A stretch of DNA of 19,536 bases from Promethearchaeota archaeon. GTDB taxonomy: Archaea; Asgardarchaeota; Lokiarchaeia; Sigynarchaeales; SOKP01. The position numbers and the translations under genes are program-made. This document shows, in pieces, positions 1 through 7,718 of this stretch. The first letter of the stretch is position 1, and every line of letters begins with the position of its first letter. Below the pieces are notes generated by a model. That model was given only the letters and a program-made list of their open reading frames with translations. It had not been told where the DNA came from and did no database searches. The DNA is taken from NCBI GenBank assembly GCA_014730295.1, contig WJIN01000145.1, positions 1-19,536 of the forward strand, in the 5' to 3' direction.

Positions 1-141
1 AACTTAACAAGATACTATCTGCCGGCAATCTCTCAAAATTGAACTACATCTTTGCTCATACTTTTAGATTTTATGGTTTATCTACTCAATTACTCAGGTG
101 AATACTGCAAAAATGTAGAAGAGGAGGATACTGATGAGAAT

Positions 142-645
142 TTATTCGTACCGATAAAAGAGGATTGAACGATTTAGAAAGGTCAAAACTCTAGTGATGT
201 ATTGCATTATTTCTTGGAGGGCCTTCAATTTATCCTTATAGTCAGTTTTACCTATATGCCTCTTGAATCGTTGTTCTCTTAGATTAATGCGCTCTCTTTC
301 CAATAAGAAGCTGAGTTCTTTTAGCTTGAGGAAATATTCGCGTGCAGAATGCTGTACATGCTGGATTACCCGTATGTATTCCTCTTGGGTTTGAAGAAGC
401 TCATATTTTCTTGTTTTATCGGAAAGAGTGCCTAATAGGGGGTCATTTAAGGAATTCCAAATCGCCCATATTATAAACCCAAATGTTATGAAATCAATAC
501 TTAACCCGACCACCGAGAAATAGAATGTGAAAGTTAGGAACGTAAAGGTTTGATATGCCACTGTATCGGAAAACTGTCCGAATCCATACCCTATCGCATT
601 TTTCAGTGATATTTTCTTTTTTGATTTACTTTCTTTACTCTTCAA
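142..645 (-). pseudogene. Truncated GPH/MelB-type MFS transporter joined to an unrelated helical tail
   Basis: Residues 15-79 look like the N-terminus of a glycoside-pentoside-hexuronide:cation symporter of the major facilitator superfamily. Visible are a GYGFGQFSD opening, two hydrophobic helices (about 30-48 and 52-67) and the loop motif NDPLLGTLSDKTR (68-79). Family members are about 450 residues with 12 helices, so ten helices are missing. From residue 80 (near position 408) the protein changes to a soluble, charged, helix-forming sequence rich in E, K, R and L with no transporter character, and it ends at residue 167. The start is TTG at 643-645, chosen because an AAGGGG ribosome binding site lies just upstream on the minus strand; no ATG fits this frame. 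It is best read as a gene broken by deletion or rearrangement that fused two reading frames. A functional short chimera cannot be excluded. Confidence 0.6.
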
Positions 646-871
646 TTAACATTCCCCTTGTCAGCTCACAATATTAGAGAATAGATAGGTTAAACCCATA
701 TCTTAAATAAATCTTTTCCAAACATGTAAATCATTAATAGATGGGATTTCTTTTTGGTTCCTATTTCTTTAAAATAGAGATGAGGGTTATGTTCGAAAAA
801 TTTTCCTTATTAACTCTTCCATAATTTCTAATTTCGAGTAATTTTTAAAGCAACAAAATATTCCAAAAAAT

Positions 872-2074
872 GTGATAAGCGCTTGGATCCCCTCTTGGAT
901 TAGTTTTATAGTTGTAATAAGTCTAATTCTTGTATTCTCTAAATATGAATTAGGGATAACATTAACCGCCGGAGCAATTCTATTTGCAATATTAGCGGGA
1001 GTTAACGTATTGAGCTCATTTTTGAATGTTATTACGGCTCCTTCAATAATTTTGCTTATGATCGCCGTTAGCATGATTCCTATTTTGGGTGGAATTATGG
1101 AGGAGTCGGGATTGATGTTGGAACTTGTCCAGAAACTTAATGTGTCGAAACGAGTTTCGTTGATAGCCAGTCCAGCGATTTTTGGTTTGCTCCCAGTCGC
1201 AGGCGGGGCTCTAATGTCTGCACCAATGGTCGAAAAAATAGGTAGTGATATTGAACCCCGACGTAAAGTAGCTATAAATATATGGTATAGGCACGTTGTA
1301 ATTCTGATTTATCCATTATCATCTGCCTTAATCGTAGGAAGCGTATTAGCATCTATTAGCTTGTATATCATATTTATTTCGATGCTTATTCCCTTCATAC
1401 TCTTGGTAATCATCGGATATTTTCTTCTTGTACGGTCGATTAAAGTTTCACCCCGAGAAAATAAGAGGGATCTTCGAGTTGTTGCAAAAAACTTTATCCC
1501 CATCATTATCGCTCCGATCATTGATTTTATTGGAAGGACTTTCTTTAATGTTGCCATGGCTGAAGAAATATATTTGGCGATCGGTTTGCTCGTGAGTTTA
1601 ATAATCGCATCTCAGATGGGAAAGATGTCTGCTATAGATATTAAGAATATTACAAAAAATATGAAGATATGGCGCTTTCCCTTAATCATATTTGCGATGT
1701 TCTTTTTTCTTGAAGTTTTTGTTAACTCTGGAGTACCAGACGATATTAGTTCGCTTAATCTGCCCTATATTCTCTTCATATGTTTGGGATTTTTTTTGGG
1801 TTATGCTACGGGACGCATCCAACTCCCCTTGTCCATCCTAATCCCAATTTATCTCGTACAACATACATTGTCCGCGATGCCCTTATTGGATTTTGTGTTT
1901 CTTTACGTGGCGATATTTCTCGGCTATTTAATTACACCTATTCATCCATGCGTCTCATACTCCGCAACATATTTCGAGGTTGATTATAATAAAGTCGTTA
2001 AAGCGTTAGCTCTTCCAACTTTTCTAAGTTTCGGCTTTCTTTTAGGTATCTATTCCTTAACTTTATTATTCTAA
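872..2074 (+). CDS. DUF401 family integral membrane permease
   Basis: This 400-residue protein is almost entirely hydrophobic, with about ten predicted membrane helices. The segment LLPVAGGALMSAPMV (near residues 107-121), the following IWYRHV and the C-terminal LITPIHPCVSYSATYF resemble DUF401 (PF04165). This family is related to the ion-transporter superfamily of ArsB/NhaD/gluconate-type permeases. Its length matches family members (about 390-400). The substrate is unknown. The start is GTG at 872; the frame is closed by a stop about 30 bases upstream and no in-frame ATG precedes the first helix. No strong ribosome binding site is visible. It is divergent from the broken sugar transporter, with about 225 bp between them that must hold both promoters. 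I am confident of the family and not of the transported substrate. Confidence 0.75.
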   Translation: MISAWIPSWISFIVVISLILVFSKYELGITLTAGAILFAILAGVNVLSSFLNVITAPSIILLMIAVSMIPILGGIMEESGLMLELVQKLNVSKRVSLIASPAIFGLLPVAGGALMSAPMVEKIGSDIEPRRKVAINIWYRHVVILIYPLSSALIVGSVLASISLYIIFISMLIPFILLVIIGYFLLVRSIKVSPRENKRDLRVVAKNFIPIIIAPIIDFIGRTFFNVAMAEEIYLAIGLLVSLIIASQMGKMSAIDIKNITKNMKIWRFPLIIFAMFFFLEVFVNSGVPDDISSLNLPYILFICLGFFLGYATGRIQLPLSILIPIYLVQHTLSAMPLLDFVFLYVAIFLGYLITPIHPCVSYSATYFEVDYNKVVKALALPTFLSFGFLLGIYSLTLLF

Positions 2075-2099
2075 TTCTCATTAAGAAGTATAGAGAGAT

Positions 2100-2118
2100 T
2101 TGATTCGAATAGAATCAA
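2100..2118. repeat. Inverted repeat downstream of the DUF401 gene
   Basis: TTGATTC and GAATCAA form a perfect 7-bp stem around a 5-base loop, 25 bases after the DUF401 stop codon. No clear T tract follows, so it is not a typical terminator. It could stabilise the mRNA 3' end or act as a binding site upstream of the methyltransferase promoter. Confidence 0.4.
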
Positions 2119-2126
2119 TGTAATTC

Positions 2127-2163
2127 TATATTATATACGAAAAACTAATCAATTAATTAATTG
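2127..2163 (+). promoter_or_regulatory. TATA-like box and 14-bp palindrome before the methyltransferase
   Basis: A TATATTATATA stretch (2127-2137) lies 35-45 bases upstream of the start codon and could be the archaeal TATA box. Immediately before the gene lies the perfect palindrome CAATTAATTAATTG (2150-2163), ending 8 bases before the ATG, where a bound protein would block initiation. Related TTAATTAA-centred sites occur before the next gene. The base composition makes such words fairly common, so the regulatory role is inferred. Confidence 0.4.
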
Positions 2164-2171
2164 AATTTTCA

Positions 2172-4163
2172 ATGGTATCTATTCAGAACCAACGCGAATT
2201 AGGGATTTATTATACACCAATCTCTATAGCATATTATGCGGCGCGAAAATCGTTGCAGTACTATTTAGGTGGAGAATATATACTCTCCTCCTCAACGGAA
2301 TTAATCTTACGGGATAGGGAAACCATCAAAAACCTTAGAGAGAAGGCAGAAAAGATCCATATATTAGATCCCGCATGCGGAAACGGGGTTTTTTTGAAGG
2401 TTGCAACCACCCTTCTTTATGATTTAACTGCCAAGTTAAAGGGTTCTAAGGTTGTCAAAAATATAGCCCAGCCCTCAGAGACAGAGGTACTAAAACATAT
2501 TATTAGAAAAAACATATTTGGCATTGATATCAATCAACCGCTCATTGAACAATATAATCAAGAGTTTCTCCACGATTTCCAAATAGATTTTCAAGACCAA
2601 TCGCTTCATCCCATACACTACGGAAATTTCTTAACTGAGAATCCGATTTCCGAATGGTTTTCTTCTCAGGAAATACCGCAGAAATCTATGGGAAAAGATA
2701 TAGGATTTGACCTCATCCTTGGAAATCCTCCTTGGGGTGCAGATCTATCTGCCTTTAAATCCACATTACAGCAAAAATTTCCTTCCATAGCACAAGGACA
2801 ATTTGATTCATTCGCGATTTTTTTATATAAATCTATAGAATGTTTTCTGAGAGATGATGGAATTATTGCATTTCTCATTCCCAATGAAATATGCTTTCTT
2901 GACCAATATGGGAGTTTGCGTAAGCACCTCCTGAAGTTTAAAATCTTGGAATTGATCAATTTAGGATTTGAGATCTTTCCCAATGTCCAAAAACCCGTAT
3001 TATTATTGATTTTACAGAAATCACCACCTAATCCTCCGGATAATGAAATTTTAGTGAGGGTGGACTTTTCGGATAAACAGAAATCTCTCATTTTGGATGA
3101 TATGAGCGCCTTAGAAGAGATAATTAAAGAAGATCATTATATTCGTCTTGAGAGTCAATTCTCTGACAATAGAAATTACATCTTCGACATATTTTCGGAT
3201 CCTCTGGATCGTAAAATAATGGATATTATTCATTCAAATCACTTTCGCATTCTCGGAGACTATTTCTACAGCGGAAGAGGAGTTGATACCAATAAAACCG
3301 GCAAATATTTTATATGTCCGAAGTGTGTTGCGTTAAATCCTCCCTTCGGACGGGGTCATTCGGGACGCCATACATCAAAAATATGTCAATCTGACAACTG
3401 CGATTTTATCTTCAAAAAACAAGATGAGTTAAACTATGAAACAATAGAATTAATTTCTGAGGATTATTATTTTCAGCAATCGAATACTGTTCCGGGGTAT
3501 ATAGGAGAGGATCTTGGCAAACTTCATTTTCGACGCCCCCCTCGCGCAGTACTTTATGGGGATGAAAATGTGCGTAATATTATGAATAATGAAATGTTGG
3601 ATTGCTCCAATGTGATGTGGGGAAGAGATGAGCTTTATCACGGAAAGAAATTACTGATACGAAAAGTATCCACTCAACATAATCTCCAGATAATGCTCCA
3701 CATGGGTAATAAGCTTATCACCAATCAACAAATCTATATTTTCAAGAAGAAGGATAGCATTAAAGACGTTTCTCTTTATTATTTCTTAGGTATCTTGATC
3801 TCCCGCCTAATTCATTATTATTATATCAACAAATTTGGAGATCCTTACAAAAAAGTACTCCCTTATTTTACACAATCTAATCTAAAAGCTCTCCCAATCC
3901 CTCTTATCTCCCCTAAGAAAAAAATTTATTCGCAACTTATTTCCATAGTAAAGGAATTACTGAAAAACGTCTCTTTAATTCATACCTGTTCTACGTGCAA
4001 AGAGGAGACAGTTAGCTATACCAGATCCAAATTACTTAAACAAATATCTACCCTCTATTCACGCTTAGACTCGCTTGTGTTTTCTCTGTATAATATTTCC
4101 GATAAGGATATACAAGAAATAATCATTCATAGGGCGGATGCGTATGGGTTTCAATTTTTCTAA
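2172..4163 (+). CDS. Solitary N6-adenine DNA methyltransferase, TaqI/Eco57I-like, with zinc-binding insert
   Basis: The enzyme would transfer a methyl group from S-adenosylmethionine to adenine in DNA. Visible in order are GIYYTP (11-16), typical of the Eco57I/BREX-type methylase N-terminus; the SAM-binding motif I DPACGNG (66-72); GIDINQ (117-122), at the acidic ribose-binding position; the catalytic motif IV NPPW (185-188); and a TaqI-like C-terminal specificity domain from about 340 onward. That domain carries a CPKC...C...C cluster (C382, C385, C405, C410) that looks like a zinc site. At 663 residues it lacks an N-terminal nuclease, because the methylase starts almost at residue 1, and no PD-(D/E)XK motif was recognised. 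It may therefore be an orphan methylase, or its nuclease partner lies elsewhere. The next gene encodes a coiled coil, not a nuclease. The start is ATG at 2172, just after a palindrome. Confidence 0.85.
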   Translation: MVSIQNQRELGIYYTPISIAYYAARKSLQYYLGGEYILSSSTELILRDRETIKNLREKAEKIHILDPACGNGVFLKVATTLLYDLTAKLKGSKVVKNIAQPSETEVLKHIIRKNIFGIDINQPLIEQYNQEFLHDFQIDFQDQSLHPIHYGNFLTENPISEWFSSQEIPQKSMGKDIGFDLILGNPPWGADLSAFKSTLQQKFPSIAQGQFDSFAIFLYKSIECFLRDDGIIAFLIPNEICFLDQYGSLRKHLLKFKILELINLGFEIFPNVQKPVLLLILQKSPPNPPDNEILVRVDFSDKQKSLILDDMSALEEIIKEDHYIRLESQFSDNRNYIFDIFSDPLDRKIMDIIHSNHFRILGDYFYSGRGVDTNKTGKYFICPKCVALNPPFGRGHSGRHTSKICQSDNCDFIFKKQDELNYETIELISEDYYFQQSNTVPGYIGEDLGKLHFRRPPRAVLYGDENVRNIMNNEMLDCSNVMWGRDELYHGKKLLIRKVSTQHNLQIMLHMGNKLITNQQIYIFKKKDSIKDVSLYYFLGILISRLIHYYYINKFGDPYKKVLPYFTQSNLKALPIPLISPKKKIYSQLISIVKELLKNVSLIHTCSTCKEETVSYTRSKLLKQISTLYSRLDSLVFSLYNISDKDIQEIIIHRADAYGFQFF

Positions 4164-4194
4164 CGAAGATCTACTGTAGAAAATGATATAATAT

Positions 4195-4284
4195 TAAAAA
4201 TATTTTTATACAACTTTAAAAAAATAACAATTACAGTAATTAATTAAAGAATGATGTAATTAATTATTGGTACATTAATTAATG
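4195..4284. promoter_or_regulatory. AT palindrome and three TTAATTAA-centred sites before the coiled-coil gene
   Basis: After the methyltransferase stop there is a 14-bp all-AT palindrome with five A and five T (4195-4208), which may help termination. Then come two copies of GTAATTAATTA whose starts are 20 bp apart (4236-4246 and 4256-4266). The perfect palindrome CATTAATTAATG (4273-4284) follows, ending 11 bases before the ATG at 4296. The regular spacing and the related palindrome before the methyltransferase suggest a shared operator. Chance in AT-rich DNA is the alternative. Confidence 0.4.
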
Positions 4285-4295
4285 AAAGTATATGC

Positions 4296-4940
4296 ATGAC
4301 CGTTGAAAAGATGATTCAGTCGGATATTGAATCTTTACGAGAAGAGATAGATCAAAAGAACCAGCGCATCTACGAATTACTAGACAAAATCGAGGATTTA
4401 GAAGAGCATGTTGTTGCACTCGAAAAATCTATTAAAGATCAAGAGGAGAATCCAGATAATCCGCTTCTCACTCTCAAAAATATTAAATTAGAAGAACAAG
4501 AAAAGGAAATCAGACGATTAAAAAATAATATGGGCTTCTTGCGAAAAGAAAATCTCGAATTAAAGCGAAAGCTCAGAGATGATACAGAGGGCAGTACCAG
4601 TAAATATCCCGGGGCCACATTAATACGTATTGAAGAGAAGAAAAAAACACTCCAGGAAATGATAGAAGAAGTCCAACAGAATTTGACTAAAAAAAATATG
4701 TCAATGAAAAACTTGGAAGAGAAATTAAGTCGAATAAAGGAAAAAATCCAAAAAAAAGATAAGATAATAAGTGTATTGAAGGAAGAGAACGATTTTTTGG
4801 AAACCTTGATTAAGGAGAGAGATAGTAAAATTAAAGACCTCAAGGAATCAGTTATCAATCTCGAATTAATGTATTCAAAACTCTTAAAAACCGACAAAAT
4901 CGGGGTTACTGACGAACAATATGAAGAAAATGAAAATTAG
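4296..4940 (+). CDS. Coiled-coil protein of unknown function
   Basis: The protein is 214 residues long, highly charged, and built almost wholly of heptad-like helices rich in E, K, L and I. Three helical blocks (about 5-52, 58-96 and 108-198) are separated by breaks at ENPDNP (about 52-57) and around DTEGSTSKYPG (96-106). There is no signal peptide, membrane segment or catalytic motif. It could be a cytoskeletal, scaffold or chromosome-associated protein; the sequence does not decide. It follows the methyltransferase in the same direction after about 130 bp and shares similar upstream palindromes, which raises but does not prove a functional link. The start is ATG at 4296; an ATG four bases earlier runs into a stop after four codons. 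The tail (199-214) is acidic and disordered-looking. Confidence 0.75.
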   Translation: MTVEKMIQSDIESLREEIDQKNQRIYELLDKIEDLEEHVVALEKSIKDQEENPDNPLLTLKNIKLEEQEKEIRRLKNNMGFLRKENLELKRKLRDDTEGSTSKYPGATLIRIEEKKKTLQEMIEEVQQNLTKKNMSMKNLEEKLSRIKEKIQKKDKIISVLKEENDFLETLIKERDSKIKDLKESVINLELMYSKLLKTDKIGVTDEQYEENEN

Positions 4941-5032
4941 ATGGGTTCTCCGTGAATTAGCTTGCATTATTTCTACTGGAAATTTCATATTTTTTAGTCC
5001 GTTGCGATAACACGAAATAAGCATTCCAATTC

Positions 5033-5046
5033 GTAGGTTTATATAT
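5033..5046 (+). promoter_or_regulatory. BRE/TATA box of an orphan transcript
   Basis: GTAGG followed by TTTATATAT matches the archaeal BRE-TATA arrangement. Placing transcription start 25-27 bases after the centre of the box gives about 5067-5069. No convincing protein gene begins there except a leaderless GTG frame, so the box may drive a non-coding RNA. Confidence 0.45.
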
Positions 5047-5068
5047 CACCAAAGGCACATATAAGTAA

Positions 5069-5199
5069 GTGAAAGGAGTCCGATTCTATCATCAACATTG
5101 GATTTCGCCCTCTATAAACTTTAAAAAAAAAGTTTATCCTTCTCCTTTTTCACATTTGATAAGGATTGGGGCTCTTTTCTTGACTCTTTCTTTTTTTCC
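5069..5199 (+). ncRNA. Candidate structured RNA (or leaderless 61-codon frame)
   Basis: From the predicted start, GTGAAAGGAG (5069-5078) can pair with the downstream segment CTCC plus TTTCAC (5142-5153, with a 2-base bulge). TCCGA (5079-5083) can pair with TTGGA (5098-5102). ATAAACTT/AAGTTTAT (5114-5121/5130-5137) is a perfect 8-bp hairpin with an A-rich loop. The first element could instead pair with GACTCTTTC (5182-5190), which is followed directly by seven T, as in a terminator or attenuator. The same DNA also encodes a 61-residue frame starting GTG at the predicted transcription start, with no recognisable domain. The pairings were found by eye and could arise by chance in AT-rich sequence. 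Confidence 0.25.
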
Positions 5200-5287
5200 A
5201 AATTCCAATCTAATGTTAAACCCAATTTTAATCACGTTCTTATCTGAAATCTAGACTTTTTAAGACAAACTTTTTTAATTCTTTAAC

Positions 5288-5345
5288 TGAATTATTAATA
5301 TATATATATATTATTTTTAAAGACAAAATACTCATTACGGTGAGG
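5288..5345 (+). promoter_or_regulatory. Promoter region and strong ribosome binding site of the RNase J-like gene
   Basis: A run of alternating TA (about 5288-5312) could supply the TATA box. GGTGAGG (5339-5345), complementary to the archaeal 16S rRNA 3' end, sits 7 bases before the ATG at 5353 and fixes that start. Confidence 0.55.
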
Positions 5346-5352
5346 TTTTAGT

Positions 5353-6855
5353 ATGTCTTCGAATGTGAACCTAACTTTTTGTGGAGGAGTGTCTGAAGTC
5401 GGGGGAAACCAAATTTTCTTTGAAGATAAGGGCTACGGAGTCAAATTATTTTTGGATTTTGGAATAAATATGGTTCAATATGCTAACAATTTTGATAAAT
5501 ATAAGGAACCCACATCTCCCGAGCAGTTAACAAGCTTATATCTTATACCAAAAGAGTCGAAACTCCCCGTAAAAAACCTCTATTCAAAATATTTCATATT
5601 TGATCACGATGAGATGAATTACATTCAAAAATTAAATGAATGTAAAGGAAAGACAGATCCTCCGACGGATATCGATGGAGTACTTATAAGCCATCCGCAT
5701 AGAGACCATTACTATGGTATTTCGATGCTTAACCGCAATATTCCCGTCTATACAGGGGTGGTGACTCAGCGAATAATCCTTGCTTATTCGGAGGCATCTC
5801 GTTCTGTGATGAGTAATTTTTACGAAGAACTTATCTGGAAACTGTTTCGAACTGGGGATGTAATCAATATAAAGGGATTAAAGATCTTTCCGGTTCATGT
5901 AGATCATTCTATTCCCGCTGCATATGGATTTATTATTGAATCATCTGCAGGGATTATCATCTACTCAGGTGATTTTCGGATGCACGGTCCTCTTTCTAAG
6001 ATGACTGAGGATTTAATTGAAAAAGCCAAAAATCTTGTCAAAGCAAAACCGCCAAATGAAGTAGGACTGGGAGATAATGCTAAGGAACAACCACAAAGGG
6101 TGAGAGCTGTAATCTGTGAGGGTACTCAAATAAACAGGGGTGCGATTGAATCTGAGCAGTCTGTAGAAAATGAATTAGTGAAATTAATGGATAAAAAAGT
6201 ATTTGATTTTTTTTTAGTCAAATATAATCGCCTTGATTGGGATCGATTCCGCAATTTTGAAAGCATCGCTAAGCAATACGAATGGAAGTATATTATAACG
6301 GAGAAGGATGCCTATTTTTATTATCTTTTAAACGACAAGGCGATCTATGAGACCATGAGAGATCCTAATATCTTGAACGATGATAATATTTTTGTTTTGC
6401 ACTTCGGTCACGAGAAATACCCATGGCAGCGCCAGATAAGAGAAATCTTCGAGCAAAAGGAAAAATTATGGAGATTAATAGAGTTGGATGATCTCCATGA
6501 GTTTAGCAACTTTTTCCTATTTATTACGCATATATATTATGATCTCCTCGATTATTTACCAAAAGATTTGAATGGCGCATTCATCAGCTCTGATATAGAT
6601 CCCTATTCTGAAGAGCATCTTGATAATACCAAAACAATTATGCATCACTTGGAGAAAGTAGGAATACCTTCATATCGAATACACGCCTCGGGGCACGCCA
6701 AACCGCATGATATTATTAGTTATATCCAAAAGCTTGATCCCTTAAATGTGATTCCGATACATACGGAACATCCACAATTTTTTAAATCTCTCTTTCGCAA
6801 TTATGATATAAAAATCCATCTTCCAGAACGCTATGAATCGGTTATATTTGATTAA
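5353..6855 (+). CDS. RNase J-like metallo-beta-lactamase/beta-CASP hydrolase
   Basis: This is a probable zinc-dependent nuclease of the RNase J/CPSF family, acting on RNA in the cytoplasm. Metal ligands are visible in family order: SHPHRDH (113-119; H114, H116, D118, H119), HVDHSIPAAYGF (182-193), SGDFR (205-209; D207), the C-terminal SGHA (446-449; H448) and IPIHTEHP (467-474; H470). The stretch EGTQINRGAIESE (256-268) corresponds to the GTN/R segment before the beta-CASP helices. The segment from about 280 to 400 (beta-CASP region) is poorly conserved and unusually rich in aromatic residues. At 500 residues it is slightly longer than archaeal RNase J (about 450). The ATG is preceded by a strong GGTGAGG site. 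Relation to ordinary archaeal aRNase J is inferred; it looks like a diverged paralogue and could act on another phosphodiester substrate. Confidence 0.8.
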   Translation: MSSNVNLTFCGGVSEVGGNQIFFEDKGYGVKLFLDFGINMVQYANNFDKYKEPTSPEQLTSLYLIPKESKLPVKNLYSKYFIFDHDEMNYIQKLNECKGKTDPPTDIDGVLISHPHRDHYYGISMLNRNIPVYTGVVTQRIILAYSEASRSVMSNFYEELIWKLFRTGDVINIKGLKIFPVHVDHSIPAAYGFIIESSAGIIIYSGDFRMHGPLSKMTEDLIEKAKNLVKAKPPNEVGLGDNAKEQPQRVRAVICEGTQINRGAIESEQSVENELVKLMDKKVFDFFLVKYNRLDWDRFRNFESIAKQYEWKYIITEKDAYFYYLLNDKAIYETMRDPNILNDDNIFVLHFGHEKYPWQRQIREIFEQKEKLWRLIELDDLHEFSNFFLFITHIYYDLLDYLPKDLNGAFISSDIDPYSEEHLDNTKTIMHHLEKVGIPSYRIHASGHAKPHDIISYIQKLDPLNVIPIHTEHPQFFKSLFRNYDIKIHLPERYESVIFD

Positions 6856-6915
6856 GAGTGCGTCCATGATTATATGAACGAAAAAATTATCACTAATAAT
6901 CTGAAAAGGATAAAT

Positions 6916-7053
6916 ATGAAGAGAAAGTGTAAAATGTGCGGGATGATAAGAGCACAGAAAGATTTGGTACATTTTGAACCTGATGATCATCTGTGCTTCT
7001 CCTGCTGGAATAACCGAATTGAAACGAATAAAAAAATAGAAGATAAAAAATGA
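6916..7053 (+). CDS. Small double-CxxC (zinc-ribbon-like) protein
   Basis: This 45-residue basic protein has two CxxC pairs (CKMC near residues 4-7 and CFSC near 27-30). The spacing suits a single zinc ribbon or knuckle. It ends in a lysine-rich tail. The start at 6916 is chosen because AAAGGA sits 5 bases upstream; an in-frame ATG at 6874 would give 59 residues but has a weaker site. It follows the RNase J-like gene on the same strand by 60 bp and may be cotranscribed with it. Small zinc ribbons of this kind often bind nucleic acid or a protein partner. No specific family was recognised. Confidence 0.6.
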   Translation: MKRKCKMCGMIRAQKDLVHFEPDDHLCFSCWNNRIETNKKIEDKK

Positions 7054-7112
7054 TTTAGTTAAATCATATTCCATAGGAATGGGACATGATCTCGCTCTTA
7101 TTATTGAATATA

Positions 7113-7325
7113 TTAATAATCTAAAAGATAGGTATATTTAGCTAAATCAAATTTCTCAATCTTAATTGATTGGGGTTTTGAATCATTGATGGACATTTTT
7201 TCCTTTAAAACTAAATCATATTCGGGAATGTAGACATTATTATAGAAATCCTTCTCATTTTGATTAAAATCTATAAAAAAACTGAGCTCGAACACGTCAT
7301 TTTCAAATTGGGTAGCTAAGGTCAT
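7113..7325 (-). CDS. Small hypothetical protein, 70 residues
   Basis: The protein is acidic and rich in D, E, K, F and Y, with alternating hydrophobic residues that suggest a small mixed or beta fold. No membrane helix, signal peptide or known motif is present. The ATG at 7325 is preceded on the minus strand by GAGGG about 13 bases upstream, which is a marginal site. A TATA-like run on the minus strand (about 7381-7394) could serve as promoter. It lies alone between the zinc-ribbon gene and the AOR. It may be a real small gene or a chance open frame; composition does not decide. Confidence 0.4.
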   Translation of the reverse strand: MTLATQFENDVFELSFFIDFNQNEKDFYNNVYIPEYDLVLKEKMSINDSKPQSIKIEKFDLAKYTYLLDY

Positions 7326-7718
7326 TTCTTCTTTAACCCTCTTTATAACTTGAATTGATATGAAATTATAACTCTATTTCTTATATTTTATAGCTTATCC
7401 CTCTCAAAAGTGAATATGATATTGATAAGGTGAATTAGGCAGATCGTAGATGGGGATTATATTATATCAAGAAGGGTATTTAAAGATTGCGACAAAAATG
7501 AAAATCAACGATTTTACTATATAGAATAAATTAGGAGCATGCATTTTATATTTAAAAATAGAACATTAGAATAATCATATTCATAAAGCCAGAAATGAAT
7601 AGATAATTATGGAAAATATATTCACAAGTTATATTGTGTAAGACATAAATAATTATGCAGAATAACATTATTCAAAAATATATTGATTTAATATTTAGGA
7701 AAGTGAATTTTATTAAAA
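7326..7718. other. 393-bp region upstream of AOR with a symmetric repeat cluster
   Basis: No gene was found. CACAA and TTGTG form an inverted repeat around 6 bases (7623-7638). It is flanked almost symmetrically by two copies of ATAATTATG (7603-7611 and 7649-7657). This cluster lies 60-115 bases before the AOR start and is a candidate control site. A TATA-like region (7674-7695) and AGGAAAG (7697-7703) lie between it and the gene. The rest is featureless AT-rich sequence. Confidence 0.4.

Larger units (their letters stand above)
4941..5352. other. 412-bp intergenic region with two promoters
   Basis: The first 90 bases show nothing clear. A well-formed TATA element lies at 5033-5046, followed by the candidate RNA described separately. 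The promoter and ribosome binding site of the RNase J-like gene lie at about 5288-5345. An open frame of 61 codons starting GTG at 5069 is judged doubtful. Confidence 0.5.

Noticed and set aside
73..168. Plus-strand frame of 31 codons with an acidic C-terminus, which looks like a gene tail
   Set aside because: It is preceded by a stop at 40-42 and overlaps the end of the minus-strand chimera. It is too short and has no recognisable homology, although GAGGAGGAT inside it resembles a ribosome binding site.
2666..3091. Open frame of 141 codons on the minus strand inside the methyltransferase
   Set aside because: It is a shadow of the methyltransferase frame; the forward frame carries the conserved motifs. 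Similar antisense frames at 787-1074, 1309-1557, 3450-3641, 4439-4897, 6742-7074, 7808-8329, 8681-9049, 9975-10226 and 15443-15751 were dropped for the same reason.
4170..4180. Short palindrome TCTACTGTAGA after the methyltransferase
   Set aside because: Arms of five bases around one base are common by chance, and no T tract follows.
5069..5254. 61-codon frame with GTG start
   Set aside because: It has no domain, atypical composition (P, F and S rich) and no ribosome binding site. Leaderless translation is possible because the TATA spacing fits, so it is kept only as an alternative to the RNA candidate.
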